Part shown: positions 44,151 to 52,366 of the stretch, in pieces
How positions within the stretch are numbered: position 1 is the stretch's first letter
How the letters are laid out: every line of letters begins with the position of its first letter
Assembly: GCF_900187045.1 (NCBI RefSeq)
Contig: NZ_LT906453.1
Location: forward strand, 558,001 to 622,000
Direction: 5' to 3'
Origin: Dermatophilus congolensis
GTDB lineage: Bacteria; Actinomycetota; Actinomycetes; Actinomycetales; Dermatophilaceae
Length of the DNA stretch: 64,000 nt
Translations under genes and position numbers: made by a program
Notes under the pieces: generated by a model
The model's database searches: none
What the model was told of the DNA's origin: nothing
Seen by the model: only the letters and a program-made list of their open reading frames with translations

Positions 44151-45686
44151 GTGACCAAGGGCAAGTTTCAGTCCTTCAACGGAAACGTCTTCCAGTTTCC
44201 GCGCGGGGGTCGTGACGGTCAGGCCAATCGGCTTGACACCACTAACTCGAGTGAGCAGACCTCGAGCTCTACCGAGCTGCCCGAAGTCGTGACAGCAAAC
44301 GTCACCGCACCCACAGACGACCGACTGGCGTGGAGCGTGCCCCGCATCACGCGCATGACACTGCACGTGCAGCTAGAAAATTCCTACCCCTCGATATGGC
44401 GCCGAATCGAGATAGACGCCTCCATACACCTGGACCAGCTACACGAAGTTCTCTGCGCAGCGATGGGATGGGACGGTGCACGGCAACACCAGTTCGCCTT
44501 CCCTCACGCCCCAGACCCTCAACAAGCCTCACTTATCCCCCTGACAGAGCTAGAACAGCTGAGCCACACCCGAACTATCCAGCCACCCCAGCAGAACAAT
44601 CACCGCGACCACTACGAGGAATCCCACACCCAGGTCGCAGACGTCTTACCCGCCGTAGGGGCAACTCTGCAATACAGCTACGGCCTGGCACATAGACAGC
44701 AACACACCATCACCGTCGAGACAATTCAACGGGGCTTTCCCGGCCAACCCCGCGCCCGCCTCATCGACGGAAACCATGACCGGTTCGAAGAAGAAAAAGC
44801 AACACGGCGCATCCAAGACGTAGACCTACTAGAACAACCTCCACCAACACCAATGCTGGAATGCCTCGACCCTGCCGTAACTGACATAGCAGGCATCGTC
44901 GACAGTCACGGATGGCAGGCCCTACGCCACCTCATCGGAGCATCGCGGCTAGATACTTCATCCCTGATCCACGAGCACGTCCTGGCCACTCAAACAGGTG
45001 TGACCGACATCTCACATATATGGACCGTGGACAGCAACCCCACCGAACTACCTACCTACCTCGATGAACAGACCTGCGCCCTCATGGTTGAGCCATTCGC
45101 TCAACTCCTACGTCAATGCGGCGACCCCCACGGGTGGACCCTAGGAGCCGACACAACCCGCCGCGGCCCCTCAATCACCGACCTCGACGCCGAACTGCTT
45201 GACGCCGCAGTTGGACTACGCCTCATACACATCGTGGACGATCACGCCTACATCCACCCAGAACTGCCCTGCCTGGACACTCCCCGCGACCTAGCAGAAA
45301 TCATCGCCCGCAGACTTCCCCTAGGTGGATCCGAACATGCCCGTGCAGCAGGTGTTTTGGCACTACTTACCGCAGCATCAGGAGTGGTAAGCCCCGCCCT
45401 GCTAGCCGACCCTACCGCCCACGACCCCTACACCCATCACGCAGCCCGCATCGCGCGGCTATGCCTGGATGTCGTACACGGCCTCGGGTGGGATCCACGC
45501 GAAGGAGACCTCCACGACCCCACTGTCGCGTTCTGGGGCGCCCAGACATGGTCCGTCATTGCGATCCTCTCCGGAGGAAACGGCATAGCTGGACGAATGC
45601 CAGAAGCATTCCCCGGCACATTCCCCGCCCCCGATCTTGCCGAAAGCGTTTCCTTGCTAGCGCGCTCAGCATTACGCATGTGGTGA
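44151..45686 (+). CDS. Plasmid pRiA4b ORF-3-family protein
   Basis: A 511-residue soluble protein. After a polar first 60 residues comes a pRiA4b ORF-3 domain: MTLHVQLENSYPSIWRRIEI, HLDQLHEVLCAAMGWDGARQ with QFAF, then the QYSYGLAHRQQ-type YxYDxGD relative. This domain is often next to or inside mobile-element genes (IS1096 TnpR-like), yet no transposase is present. The C-terminal 300 residues have no recognised motif and look helical. GTG 44151 has TAGGGT six bases upstream, so the message may begin at the start codon. The + strand becomes A/C-rich from here on. Confidence 0.75.
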   Translation: MTKGKFQSFNGNVFQFPRGGRDGQANRLDTTNSSEQTSSSTELPEVVTANVTAPTDDRLAWSVPRITRMTLHVQLENSYPSIWRRIEIDASIHLDQLHEVLCAAMGWDGARQHQFAFPHAPDPQQASLIPLTELEQLSHTRTIQPPQQNNHRDHYEESHTQVADVLPAVGATLQYSYGLAHRQQHTITVETIQRGFPGQPRARLIDGNHDRFEEEKATRRIQDVDLLEQPPPTPMLECLDPAVTDIAGIVDSHGWQALRHLIGASRLDTSSLIHEHVLATQTGVTDISHIWTVDSNPTELPTYLDEQTCALMVEPFAQLLRQCGDPHGWTLGADTTRRGPSITDLDAELLDAAVGLRLIHIVDDHAYIHPELPCLDTPRDLAEIIARRLPLGGSEHARAAGVLALLTAASGVVSPALLADPTAHDPYTHHAARIARLCLDVVHGLGWDPREGDLHDPTVAFWGAQTWSVIAILSGGNGIAGRMPEAFPGTFPAPDLAESVSLLARSALRMW

Positions 45687-45802
45687 CAACGCATAGTTCG
45701 CGTGTTCCACACACCCACCCACGGTGAACGGTCACATACTGTCGAGGTGCATGTCCTGTAAAAGTAAGACGGGGTGAGCATGGTCTGTGAGGAGTGAGTT
45801 GC

Positions 45803-47446
45803 ATGCCAGGAAGGCTCTTCATCAACGCCAAGGTGTTCACGGGCCGTGGTGAGGATGACTTCGCTAGCGCCTTCCGTATCGACGGAGGACGCTTCTCATG
45901 GGTGGGCGGACCATACCGCGAATACACCGAACCGGCAGACATCCCCGAAGCAGTCCGCGACGTCCCCACCGTCGACCTCGAAGGCGCCACCGTCGTCCCC
46001 GGATTCCTCGACGTGCACCAGCATCCAGTACTCGTCGCCACCCTCGCCGCAGGCCCCTCACTGATGCCGCCCCTGGTGCGCACCATCCCGGACATCATCA
46101 AACGCCTGCGCTATCACGCAGACCTGGCCCCAGAAAACGAGTGGATCCTCGGCTGGGGCTACGACGAAATGTACCTAACAGAGCGTCGCCAACTCACCCG
46201 CAAAGACCTCGACCTCGTCAGCCGCGACCGGCCCGTATTCGTTCGACGCTCAGACCTACACACCGCCTCCTGTAACTCCGTAGCACTACGGATGGCAGGC
46301 ATCACCCGAGACACCCCCGACCCCGAAGGCGCCCGCTTCGAACGGCACAGCAACGGCGAACCCAACGGAATCCTGACCGAATTCCGCGCCGTAGAAGCCG
46401 TAGCCTCAGCCATCCCACCCATGGGACGTGACCACCTCATCCGCGAACTACTCGCCGTAGGAGACCACCTCACCCGCCACGGCATCGTCGGCGTAGGCGA
46501 TGACCTAGCTGCCGTCGCAGCTACCGACATACTCGACATCCTCCGCGAAGCACAACAAGCCGGATTCGCCCAACACGTCAACATCTACCTGCCCTGGACC
46601 GTCCTGTCCGATGAGATCGCCGCAGGCAACCCCCGCGTCCTCACCGACGACGACAGATTCGGCCGCATCAAAATCGCTGGCACTAAAGTCTTCGTTGACG
46701 GAGCCATCTCCAACGCAACCGCCTGGATGGCCCGCCCCTACCGCGGCACCTTCGACCAATTCGGCCGCCGCACAATCAACGCAAAAGAACTCCGCGCCGC
46801 CGCCGAATGGGCACGCGACAACCGAGTCCAACTGGCCGCACACGCCATGGGCGATGCCGCACTCGAATTCCTCATCGACGTCGTCGGCGACATGGACCCC
46901 TGGATGACCGACGTACCCAGCGTCCAAGTGGAACACGCCAGCATCCTGCCCGAACCACTACAACAGCTCATGCTCCGCTCCCGCATGAACTTCGGCATCG
47001 TCACTCACTCAATCTTCGACTTCGCCGAAATGGACGTCTACAGCGCCAACCTCAGCACCCGCGCCCTCGTCGACGCCTACCCCCTACAACGCGTCTACCG
47101 CTCCTTCCACGCCTCATGCCTATCCTCCGACAGCCCCGCCACCACTTGGATGGATGCAGACAACGTCTTCACCTCCATCCAAGCCGCCGTGGATCGTACC
47201 GCCAGCAACGGCACCACTCTGGGATTCGCCAACGCCCTCACCATCCCCCAAGCCATCCTCATGTACACCTCACGAGCAGTGCGCGTGGCACCCCACACCG
47301 GCCTAGGACGCATCGCTCAAGGCGCCTTTGCCAACTTCGTCATTCTCGACCGCGACGTCTTCACCACCCCAGCCAAAGAACTCGGCCAAGTCCGCGTCGC
47401 CTCCACCTGGATCGACGGTGAACGTGTCTACCGCCGCGACACCTAA
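45803..47446 (+). CDS. YtcJ-like amidohydrolase
   Basis: A 547-residue metal-dependent hydrolase of the amidohydrolase-3 group. An N-terminal small beta domain (INAKVFTGRGEDDFASA, ATVVPGFLDVHQHP) supplies the HxH pair. Later come the KVFVDGAISNATAWM segment with the usual Asp-Gly-Ala, HAMGDAALEFL with a metal His, QVEHASI with another, and SDSPATTW with the catalytic Asp. The end, GRIAQGAFANFVILDRDVF, is the usual closing strand. Members hydrolyse formamides, N-acyl compounds or other amides; the substrate is unknown. ATG 45803 has GGAG eight bases upstream. A second G6PD-like gene follows 187 bases later. Confidence 0.88.
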   Translation: MPGRLFINAKVFTGRGEDDFASAFRIDGGRFSWVGGPYREYTEPADIPEAVRDVPTVDLEGATVVPGFLDVHQHPVLVATLAAGPSLMPPLVRTIPDIIKRLRYHADLAPENEWILGWGYDEMYLTERRQLTRKDLDLVSRDRPVFVRRSDLHTASCNSVALRMAGITRDTPDPEGARFERHSNGEPNGILTEFRAVEAVASAIPPMGRDHLIRELLAVGDHLTRHGIVGVGDDLAAVAATDILDILREAQQAGFAQHVNIYLPWTVLSDEIAAGNPRVLTDDDRFGRIKIAGTKVFVDGAISNATAWMARPYRGTFDQFGRRTINAKELRAAAEWARDNRVQLAAHAMGDAALEFLIDVVGDMDPWMTDVPSVQVEHASILPEPLQQLMLRSRMNFGIVTHSIFDFAEMDVYSANLSTRALVDAYPLQRVYRSFHASCLSSDSPATTWMDADNVFTSIQAAVDRTASNGTTLGFANALTIPQAILMYTSRAVRVAPHTGLGRIAQGAFANFVILDRDVFTTPAKELGQVRVASTWIDGERVYRRDT

Positions 47447-47633
47447 AACACAGACCACCACCAGTACGCATAACCACCAGTCGATGCATACGCCCCACCT
47501 GCCAGTCACACCCCAGCAACCATGAATATTCAGCCGCAATATTCAGCCGCGCCACCGACAAACCGATTGGGCACCAGGGAACCCCGATGAGGTGCACGCA
47601 CCTCACCCATGAACACAACCCAGGGAAGGTGCC

Positions 47634-49109
47634 ATGCCTCAGTCCGCCACACCACACCGAAGCATCCATGAAGCAGGCACCGACAGCGTCCTGACCCCCA
47701 GGGACGCCCAACGCCTCTCCTCTGAAGGCGGCCGAAGCCCCCGCGTCAACCTCCTCATCCTCGGAGCCTCCGGCGATCTGACCCGGCGCCTCCTCCTACC
47801 TGGACTGGGAACTCTCCTCCTCGCCGATCCCGAACGACGGGTCCGCATCCTCGGCGCCGCCGCTGACGACCTCTCCGACGAAGAATGGCGCCTACGTGTC
47901 CTGCAAGCCCTCGCTGAAGGAGGCTGCGGACAACGCGGCGCCTCCCGCCTGGCCGAACGATCCAGCTACACCAAAGTTGACCTACTCAGCTCCGCAGCAG
48001 TCCGCGACCTCATCGCCGAACTAGGCAACGAACCCGCCATCATCTACTTCGCGCTACCCCCACGCATCACGCACAAAGTCCTGGAAGTGCTCGCCACCAT
48101 CGGCATCGGCCCCAACATTCGCCTCGGCCTCGAAAAACCCTTCGGCAATGACCTACAAACCGCACGCGAACTCAACGAACTCCTACACAGCTTCGCCGAC
48201 GAATCCCAGATCTACCGAGTAGACCACTTCCTCGGCCGCTCCGGAGTGCTCAACCTTCTCGGATTCCGATTCGCCAACCGCGTCTTCGAACCCCTCTGGA
48301 ACTGCGCACACATCGAATCCGTCGACATCATCTTCGACGAATCCCTCGCCCTTGAAGGCCGTGCCGCCTACTACGACCACGCCGGCGCCCTCATCGACAT
48401 GATCCAATCCCACCTCCTGCTCATGCTGGCCCTGACTGCCATGGAAGACCTCTCTCGCATCGAGGCCCTCGAACTACGCGACCTGCAAACCCACCTCCTA
48501 CGCTGCGTATCCCTCTGGAACGAAGACCCAGCCCAATCCTCCCGCCGCGCTCGCTACTCCGCCGGCGTCGTCGAAGGCAAGAAAGTGCCCGCCTACGTCG
48601 ACGAAAAAGGCGTCAACCCCGACAACATGACCGAAACCCTCGCCGAGGTCACCGTCCGCATCAACAACGAACGCTGGGCAGGAGTGCCCTTCCGCCTGCG
48701 CAGCGGCAAAGCCCTAGGAAAAAACGACCGCCGAATCGTCCTGCATTTCAAACCCGTCGGACACCTACCCACCGGATTCGGCCCCGCCCCCGGCGCTAAC
48801 ACCCTCACTATTTCTCTCTCCCCAGAAGAACTCCAGCTCGACATCGCCACCAACGGCTCCGGCGACAAATTCAAACTCGAACGCAGCCGCATGACCGCAG
48901 TCCTTGGTGAAAGCGCCATCCGCCCCTACGGCGAAATCCTTGGCCACATCATGGACGGCGACCAACTCCTATCCGTCCGCGGCGACACCGCTGAAGAAAT
49001 GTGGCGCATCCTCACCCCCGTCGTCGAAGCCTGGCGCAACAACGAAGTCCCCATGCATGAATACTCCGCAGGCACCCACGGACCCGACGAATGGGACACC
49101 TTCGCCTAA
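47634..49109 (+). CDS. Glucose-6-phosphate dehydrogenase family protein, divergent
   Basis: A 491-residue NAD(P)-dependent dehydrogenase of the G6PDH family, which makes 6-phosphogluconolactone in the pentose-phosphate route. The nucleotide loop is LGASGDLTRRLLLPGL. The substrate region has GLEKPFG, then RVDHFLGRSGVLN. The usual DHYLGK lysine, important for substrate binding, is Arg here. The catalytic His is present in DMIQSHLL, where an Asn is normally before it. Other parts (RFANRVFEPLWN, GRAAYYDHAGAL) are family-like. GAAGGTG precedes the ATG. The changes suggest altered activity or another substrate. A canonical zwf is probably elsewhere. Confidence 0.85.
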   Translation: MPQSATPHRSIHEAGTDSVLTPRDAQRLSSEGGRSPRVNLLILGASGDLTRRLLLPGLGTLLLADPERRVRILGAAADDLSDEEWRLRVLQALAEGGCGQRGASRLAERSSYTKVDLLSSAAVRDLIAELGNEPAIIYFALPPRITHKVLEVLATIGIGPNIRLGLEKPFGNDLQTARELNELLHSFADESQIYRVDHFLGRSGVLNLLGFRFANRVFEPLWNCAHIESVDIIFDESLALEGRAAYYDHAGALIDMIQSHLLLMLALTAMEDLSRIEALELRDLQTHLLRCVSLWNEDPAQSSRRARYSAGVVEGKKVPAYVDEKGVNPDNMTETLAEVTVRINNERWAGVPFRLRSGKALGKNDRRIVLHFKPVGHLPTGFGPAPGANTLTISLSPEELQLDIATNGSGDKFKLERSRMTAVLGESAIRPYGEILGHIMDGDQLLSVRGDTAEEMWRILTPVVEAWRNNEVPMHEYSAGTHGPDEWDTFA

Positions 49110-49116
49110 CAGCACC

Positions 49117-49155
49117 ACGAGGGCCGACGAGCCTTAACCGGCCGCCGGCCCTCGT
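49117..49155 (+). terminator. Terminator after the G6PDH-like gene
   Basis: Ten-base arms ACGAGGGCCG (49117-49126) and CGGCCCTCGT (49146-49155) close a 19-base loop, followed by CATTTAG. It ends 16 bases before the yciO start. Confidence 0.7.
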
Positions 49156-49171
49156 CATTTAGCCTTCCATC

Positions 49172-49795
49172 ATGGCCCGCTACCTCGACATCCACCCCAT
49201 CGACCCCCAACCCCGCCTCATCACCCAAGCAGTAACCATCCTGCGCGAGGGCGGAATCATCGCCTACCCCACCGAATCCGGATACGCACTCGGCTCAGCC
49301 ATCGGAAACGCCACCGGAAAACAACGCATCAGCGACATCCGCAAACTCGGCAAAGAGCACCAATATTCGCTCATGTGCAGCGACTTCGCCCAGCTAGGGC
49401 AACTCGTCATGCTCTCTAATAGCCAATTCCGTCTCGTCAAAGCTGCCACCCCCGGCCCCTACACCTTCATCCTCAAAGGCACTAGCGAAGTACCGCGCAA
49501 ACTTCTGGACCCCAAACGCAAAACCGTTGGCGTACGCATCAGCGACCACAAAGTCGTCCAGGCACTACTTACCGAACTAGGCGAGCCCCTGCTCACCAGC
49601 ACCCTCATACTTCCCAACGAAACCAGCCCTATGATCAACGGCTGGATGGTCAAAGAAGAACTCGACCACCTCGTCGACGCTGTTATTGACGCCGACGACG
49701 CTGGCATCGAACCCACCACCGTTATCGATCTCACCAGCGACATCCCCGAAATCTTGCGCCGTGGAGCCGGAGACACCGCCCTTTTCGACATGTAA
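49172..49795 (+). CDS. yciO: YciO family protein (YrdC/Sua5-related)
   Basis: A 207-residue RNA-binding-type protein of the YrdC/Sua5 superfamily. The opening YLDIHPIDPQPRLITQAV, then GGIIAYPTESGYALG, QYSLMCSDF, PGPYTFILKGTSEVPR and KRKTVGVRISDH are a close fit to E. coli YciO, and the end is TTVIDLTSDIPEILRRGAGD. YrdC and Sua5 make threonylcarbamoyl-AMP for tRNA t6A; YciO is a paralogue with a weaker or unknown role, so true t6A synthesis would need another gene. ATG 49172 has TAGCCT six bases upstream, so the message may be leaderless. Confidence 0.9.
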   Translation: MARYLDIHPIDPQPRLITQAVTILREGGIIAYPTESGYALGSAIGNATGKQRISDIRKLGKEHQYSLMCSDFAQLGQLVMLSNSQFRLVKAATPGPYTFILKGTSEVPRKLLDPKRKTVGVRISDHKVVQALLTELGEPLLTSTLILPNETSPMINGWMVKEELDHLVDAVIDADDAGIEPTTVIDLTSDIPEILRRGAGDTALFDM

Positions 49796-49843
49796 GTAAA
49801 CCCTCAGCCGCAATAGTCACCACGACAGGCCTAGACTTGCTCC

Positions 49844-51577
49844 ATGAGTACGCCCCTGGATGTCATCACCCCTAAGGTCTCCGCCGCGATCTCAGCTGCC
49901 CTCGGCGACGAATATGCAGGTGCAGACCCCGTACTCCGACCAAGCCAATACGCTGACATCCAAATCAACGCCGCTCTCGCACTAGCCAAAAAAGCAGGTA
50001 AGAAGCCCCGCGACGTCGCCGAAGCCATCGTCGCCAACCTCGACCTGGCTAACGAAACAAGCAACATCGAAGTCAGCGGCCCCGGATTCATCAACCTGAC
50101 CTTCTCCGACGAATGGCTCGCCACCCTCGTCACCGAACTCGCCCACGACGAACGCCTTGGCATTCCCGCCCAAGAATCCACCAACATCCCGATCGACTAC
50201 TCCGCCCCCAACGTCGCCAAAGAAATGCACGTCGGGCACCTACGCACCACCGTCGTCGGTGACTGCCTTGCCCGCACCCTGGAAAAACTTGGGCATAACG
50301 TCATCCGCCAAAACCACATTGGCGACTGGGGAACACCCTTCGGCATGCTCATTGAGCACCTGCTCGAAGTCGGTCTCGAATCCGAAGAAGCAGCACTGCT
50401 CAAGAACAACCCCAATGCCTTCTACCAAGCCGCCCGCGCCAAATTCGACGGCAACGCTGAATTCGCCACCCGCTCGCGCAGTCGCGTCGTCAAACTGCAA
50501 GCCGGAGACCCCCAGACCCTCGAGCTGTGGGAAAACCTCATCGAACTATCCAAGGCCTACTTCAACCGCATCTACACCGCCCTGGATGTCACTCTCACCG
50601 ACGATGACCTCGCCGGTGAATCCACCTACAACGACGAACTACCTGACGTCTGCCACCAACTCGAAACCAGCGGCATCGCAGTCGTTGACGACGGCGCCCT
50701 GTGCGTCTTCCTCGAAGAATTCACCGGCCGCGAAGGAAAACCCGTACCACTAATCATCCGCAAATCCGACGGCGGATACGGCTACGCAACCACCGACCTA
50801 GCCACCATTCGCCACCGCGTCCGCGACCTCAAAGCCAGCAGAATCCTCTACGTCATCGGCGCACCCCAAGCACTCCATCTCAACATGATGTTCGCCACCG
50901 CCGCTAAAGCTGGCTGGCTGCCCGAAGATGTCGAAGCCACCCACATTAAGATCGGTAACGTGCTCGGCGAAGATCGCAAGATCCTGCGCACCCGCTCTGG
51001 GGCCCCTCAGCGCCTCATGGACCTTCTCAACGAATCCGTTGCCAAAGCTAAACGCCACATCGACTCCGCCCGTCCCGAACTTCCCGAAGAAGAACGCGCG
51101 GAAATCGCCCGGCAAATCGGCATCGGCGCCGTCAAATACGCAGACCTCTCCGTCGCCCACGACTCCGAGTACGTATTCGACCTCGACCGCATGCTCAACC
51201 TCACCGGCAACACCGGGCCCTACCTGCAATACGCCGCTACCCGTCTGCGCTCCATCTTCCGCTCCGCTGACGAAGCCGGAATCGCCGTGGCAGACACCAT
51301 CGGCCTACAACAATCCCACGAACGCGCCCTAGCGCTACACCTGCTCGAATTCGGTAGCACCGTCGCCGCAGTCGGGGATCTATGCGAACCCCACCGGCTC
51401 GCGGCCTACCTGTTCGACCTGGCCCAACTCTTCAGCGCCTTCTACGAAAACTGCCCCGTCCTGGGCGCTGAGGACGAAGACATCCGCGCATCCCGCCTAG
51501 CCCTGTGCAAAGTAACCCTCGAGGTACTCATCACCGGCCTAGACCTCCTGGGCATCCGCGCACCCGAACGCATGTGA
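49844..51577 (+). CDS. argS: Arginyl-tRNA synthetase
   Basis: A 577-residue class I synthetase that charges tRNA-Arg. The N-terminal additional domain covers about 1-110. The signature is in DYSAPNVAKEMHVGHLRTTV, where HVGH is the HIGH motif, followed by RQNHIGDWGTPFGML. The later LGEDRKILRTRSG replaces a canonical KMSK, as is common in ArgRS. The C-terminal anticodon-binding helical domain starts near 455 (YLQYAATRLRSIFR) and ends GIRAPERM, as usual. ATG 49844 lies six bases behind TAGACT with no ribosome site, a leaderless pattern. A long terminator follows. Confidence 0.95.
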   Translation: MSTPLDVITPKVSAAISAALGDEYAGADPVLRPSQYADIQINAALALAKKAGKKPRDVAEAIVANLDLANETSNIEVSGPGFINLTFSDEWLATLVTELAHDERLGIPAQESTNIPIDYSAPNVAKEMHVGHLRTTVVGDCLARTLEKLGHNVIRQNHIGDWGTPFGMLIEHLLEVGLESEEAALLKNNPNAFYQAARAKFDGNAEFATRSRSRVVKLQAGDPQTLELWENLIELSKAYFNRIYTALDVTLTDDDLAGESTYNDELPDVCHQLETSGIAVVDDGALCVFLEEFTGREGKPVPLIIRKSDGGYGYATTDLATIRHRVRDLKASRILYVIGAPQALHLNMMFATAAKAGWLPEDVEATHIKIGNVLGEDRKILRTRSGAPQRLMDLLNESVAKAKRHIDSARPELPEEERAEIARQIGIGAVKYADLSVAHDSEYVFDLDRMLNLTGNTGPYLQYAATRLRSIFRSADEAGIAVADTIGLQQSHERALALHLLEFGSTVAAVGDLCEPHRLAAYLFDLAQLFSAFYENCPVLGAEDEDIRASRLALCKVTLEVLITGLDLLGIRAPERM

Positions 51578-51580
51578 CCC

Positions 51581-51621
51581 CCAGGGGCGGGCAGCGGCTC
51601 CCTGGCCCCGCCCGCCCCTGG
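51581..51621 (+). terminator. Terminator after argS
   Basis: Perfect 12-base arms CCAGGGGCGGGC and GCCCGCCCCTGG around a 17-base loop; four bases beyond the stop codon. Confidence 0.85.
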
Positions 51622-51726
51622 CCATAACTCCACCCGCCGGGACAATAAAACCCGGCGAAATGTGCGCCTTATCCCACCGACCCCAAAACGCTAGAGACAA
51701 CGCACCGCCCCCACATACCCTGCAGT

Positions 51727-52146
51727 ATGGCGACGGTGACCCAAACCATGCATCAGCTGCAAAACCCGCAGCTCACAAGCACTCTTAGGGATTTATGCGT
51801 GGAGCATGAAATCGCCCTACTCATGCTCCACGGCACCTGTGTGACCAGCACCACTGACGCCCCCCGACTCGACCTGGCCTACCTGCCCGCCCACTCAAAC
51901 ATCGATCACCTCCGCGTTGTCACAGCCTTCCTCGCCATCCTGCCCACCGAACGACTCGACATCATCGCTCTCAACTGGGATGACCCCATCGCCGCCCACA
52001 CCGCGTTCGAAAACGGCCGCCCCCTCTACGAAAACGAACCCAACCTCTTCACCACACTGCGCCACCAAGCAGCCATCGACTACGCCCACTCACACTGGCT
52101 CCACGATTTCACCCTCCCCACCCGCACCCCCTACTGGGAAGCGTGA
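51727..52146 (+). CDS. Degenerate MNT-type nucleotidyltransferase-like protein
   Basis: A 139-residue protein whose layout resembles the minimal nucleotidyltransferase (MntA) fold: a strand IALLMLHGTC where GS usually sits, then PRLDLAYLP in place of SDIDLAV. Later comes NWDDPIAAHTAFENGRPLYE, typical of the MNT C-terminal half (…L..A.ENGRxLYE), and a helical end. The first metal-binding Asp is missing and GS is altered, so activity is doubtful. No HEPN partner toxin lies next to it. ATG 51727 has TACCCT five bases upstream (likely leaderless). The following gene has its own riboswitch. Confidence 0.65.
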   Translation: MATVTQTMHQLQNPQLTSTLRDLCVEHEIALLMLHGTCVTSTTDAPRLDLAYLPAHSNIDHLRVVTAFLAILPTERLDIIALNWDDPIAAHTAFENGRPLYENEPNLFTTLRHQAAIDYAHSHWLHDFTLPTRTPYWEA

Positions 52147-52183
52147 CCTACCACCAAAAATCGCCTGTTAGCCTGGATGCGAA

Positions 52184-52294
52184 TCCATCACGACCGGCTG
52201 AGGGACTGGACCGATGATGCCGGGGCAACCACGCCAAACCCCTGCGCGCACGGTGCCACATCCTGCGGCCTTCACCCGAAAGCCGACAGATGGA
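52184..52294 (+). promoter_or_regulatory. SAM-I (S-box) riboswitch
   Basis: P1 pairs TCCATC (52184-52189) with GATGGA (52289-52294). Between them is GAGGGACTGGACCGATGATG, then CCGGGGCAACC, CGGTGCCACATCCTGC and a GAAAGCCGACAG segment, in the order of the S-box consensus (GAGGGACTGGCCC, CCGGCAACC, GGTGCC). It binds S-adenosylmethionine and controls the downstream gene. An intervening hairpin and the ribosome site form the expression platform. Confidence 0.9.
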
Positions 52295-52314
52295 CTCAAC
52301 CGCACAAACGCGGA

Positions 52315-52351
52315 CATGGATGTGGCCTCCTACGCGCAGACCACATCCATG
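52315..52351 (+). promoter_or_regulatory. Expression-platform hairpin of the SAM riboswitch
   Basis: Perfect 11-base arms CATGGATGTGG (52315-52325) and CCACATCCATG (52341-52351). It ends at the start of the GAGAGG ribosome site (52351-52356), without a T tract, so control of translation is more likely than termination. GGCCTC (52324-52329) could alternatively pair with the GAGGCC that includes the ribosome site. Confidence 0.7.
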
Positions 52352-52366
52352 AGAGGCCGCACGCAC

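Noticed and set aside
46807-47421. Arg/His/Pro-rich frame inside the amidohydrolase gene
   Set aside because: Shifted-frame shadow of a C-rich gene; YtcJ motifs occupy the real frame.
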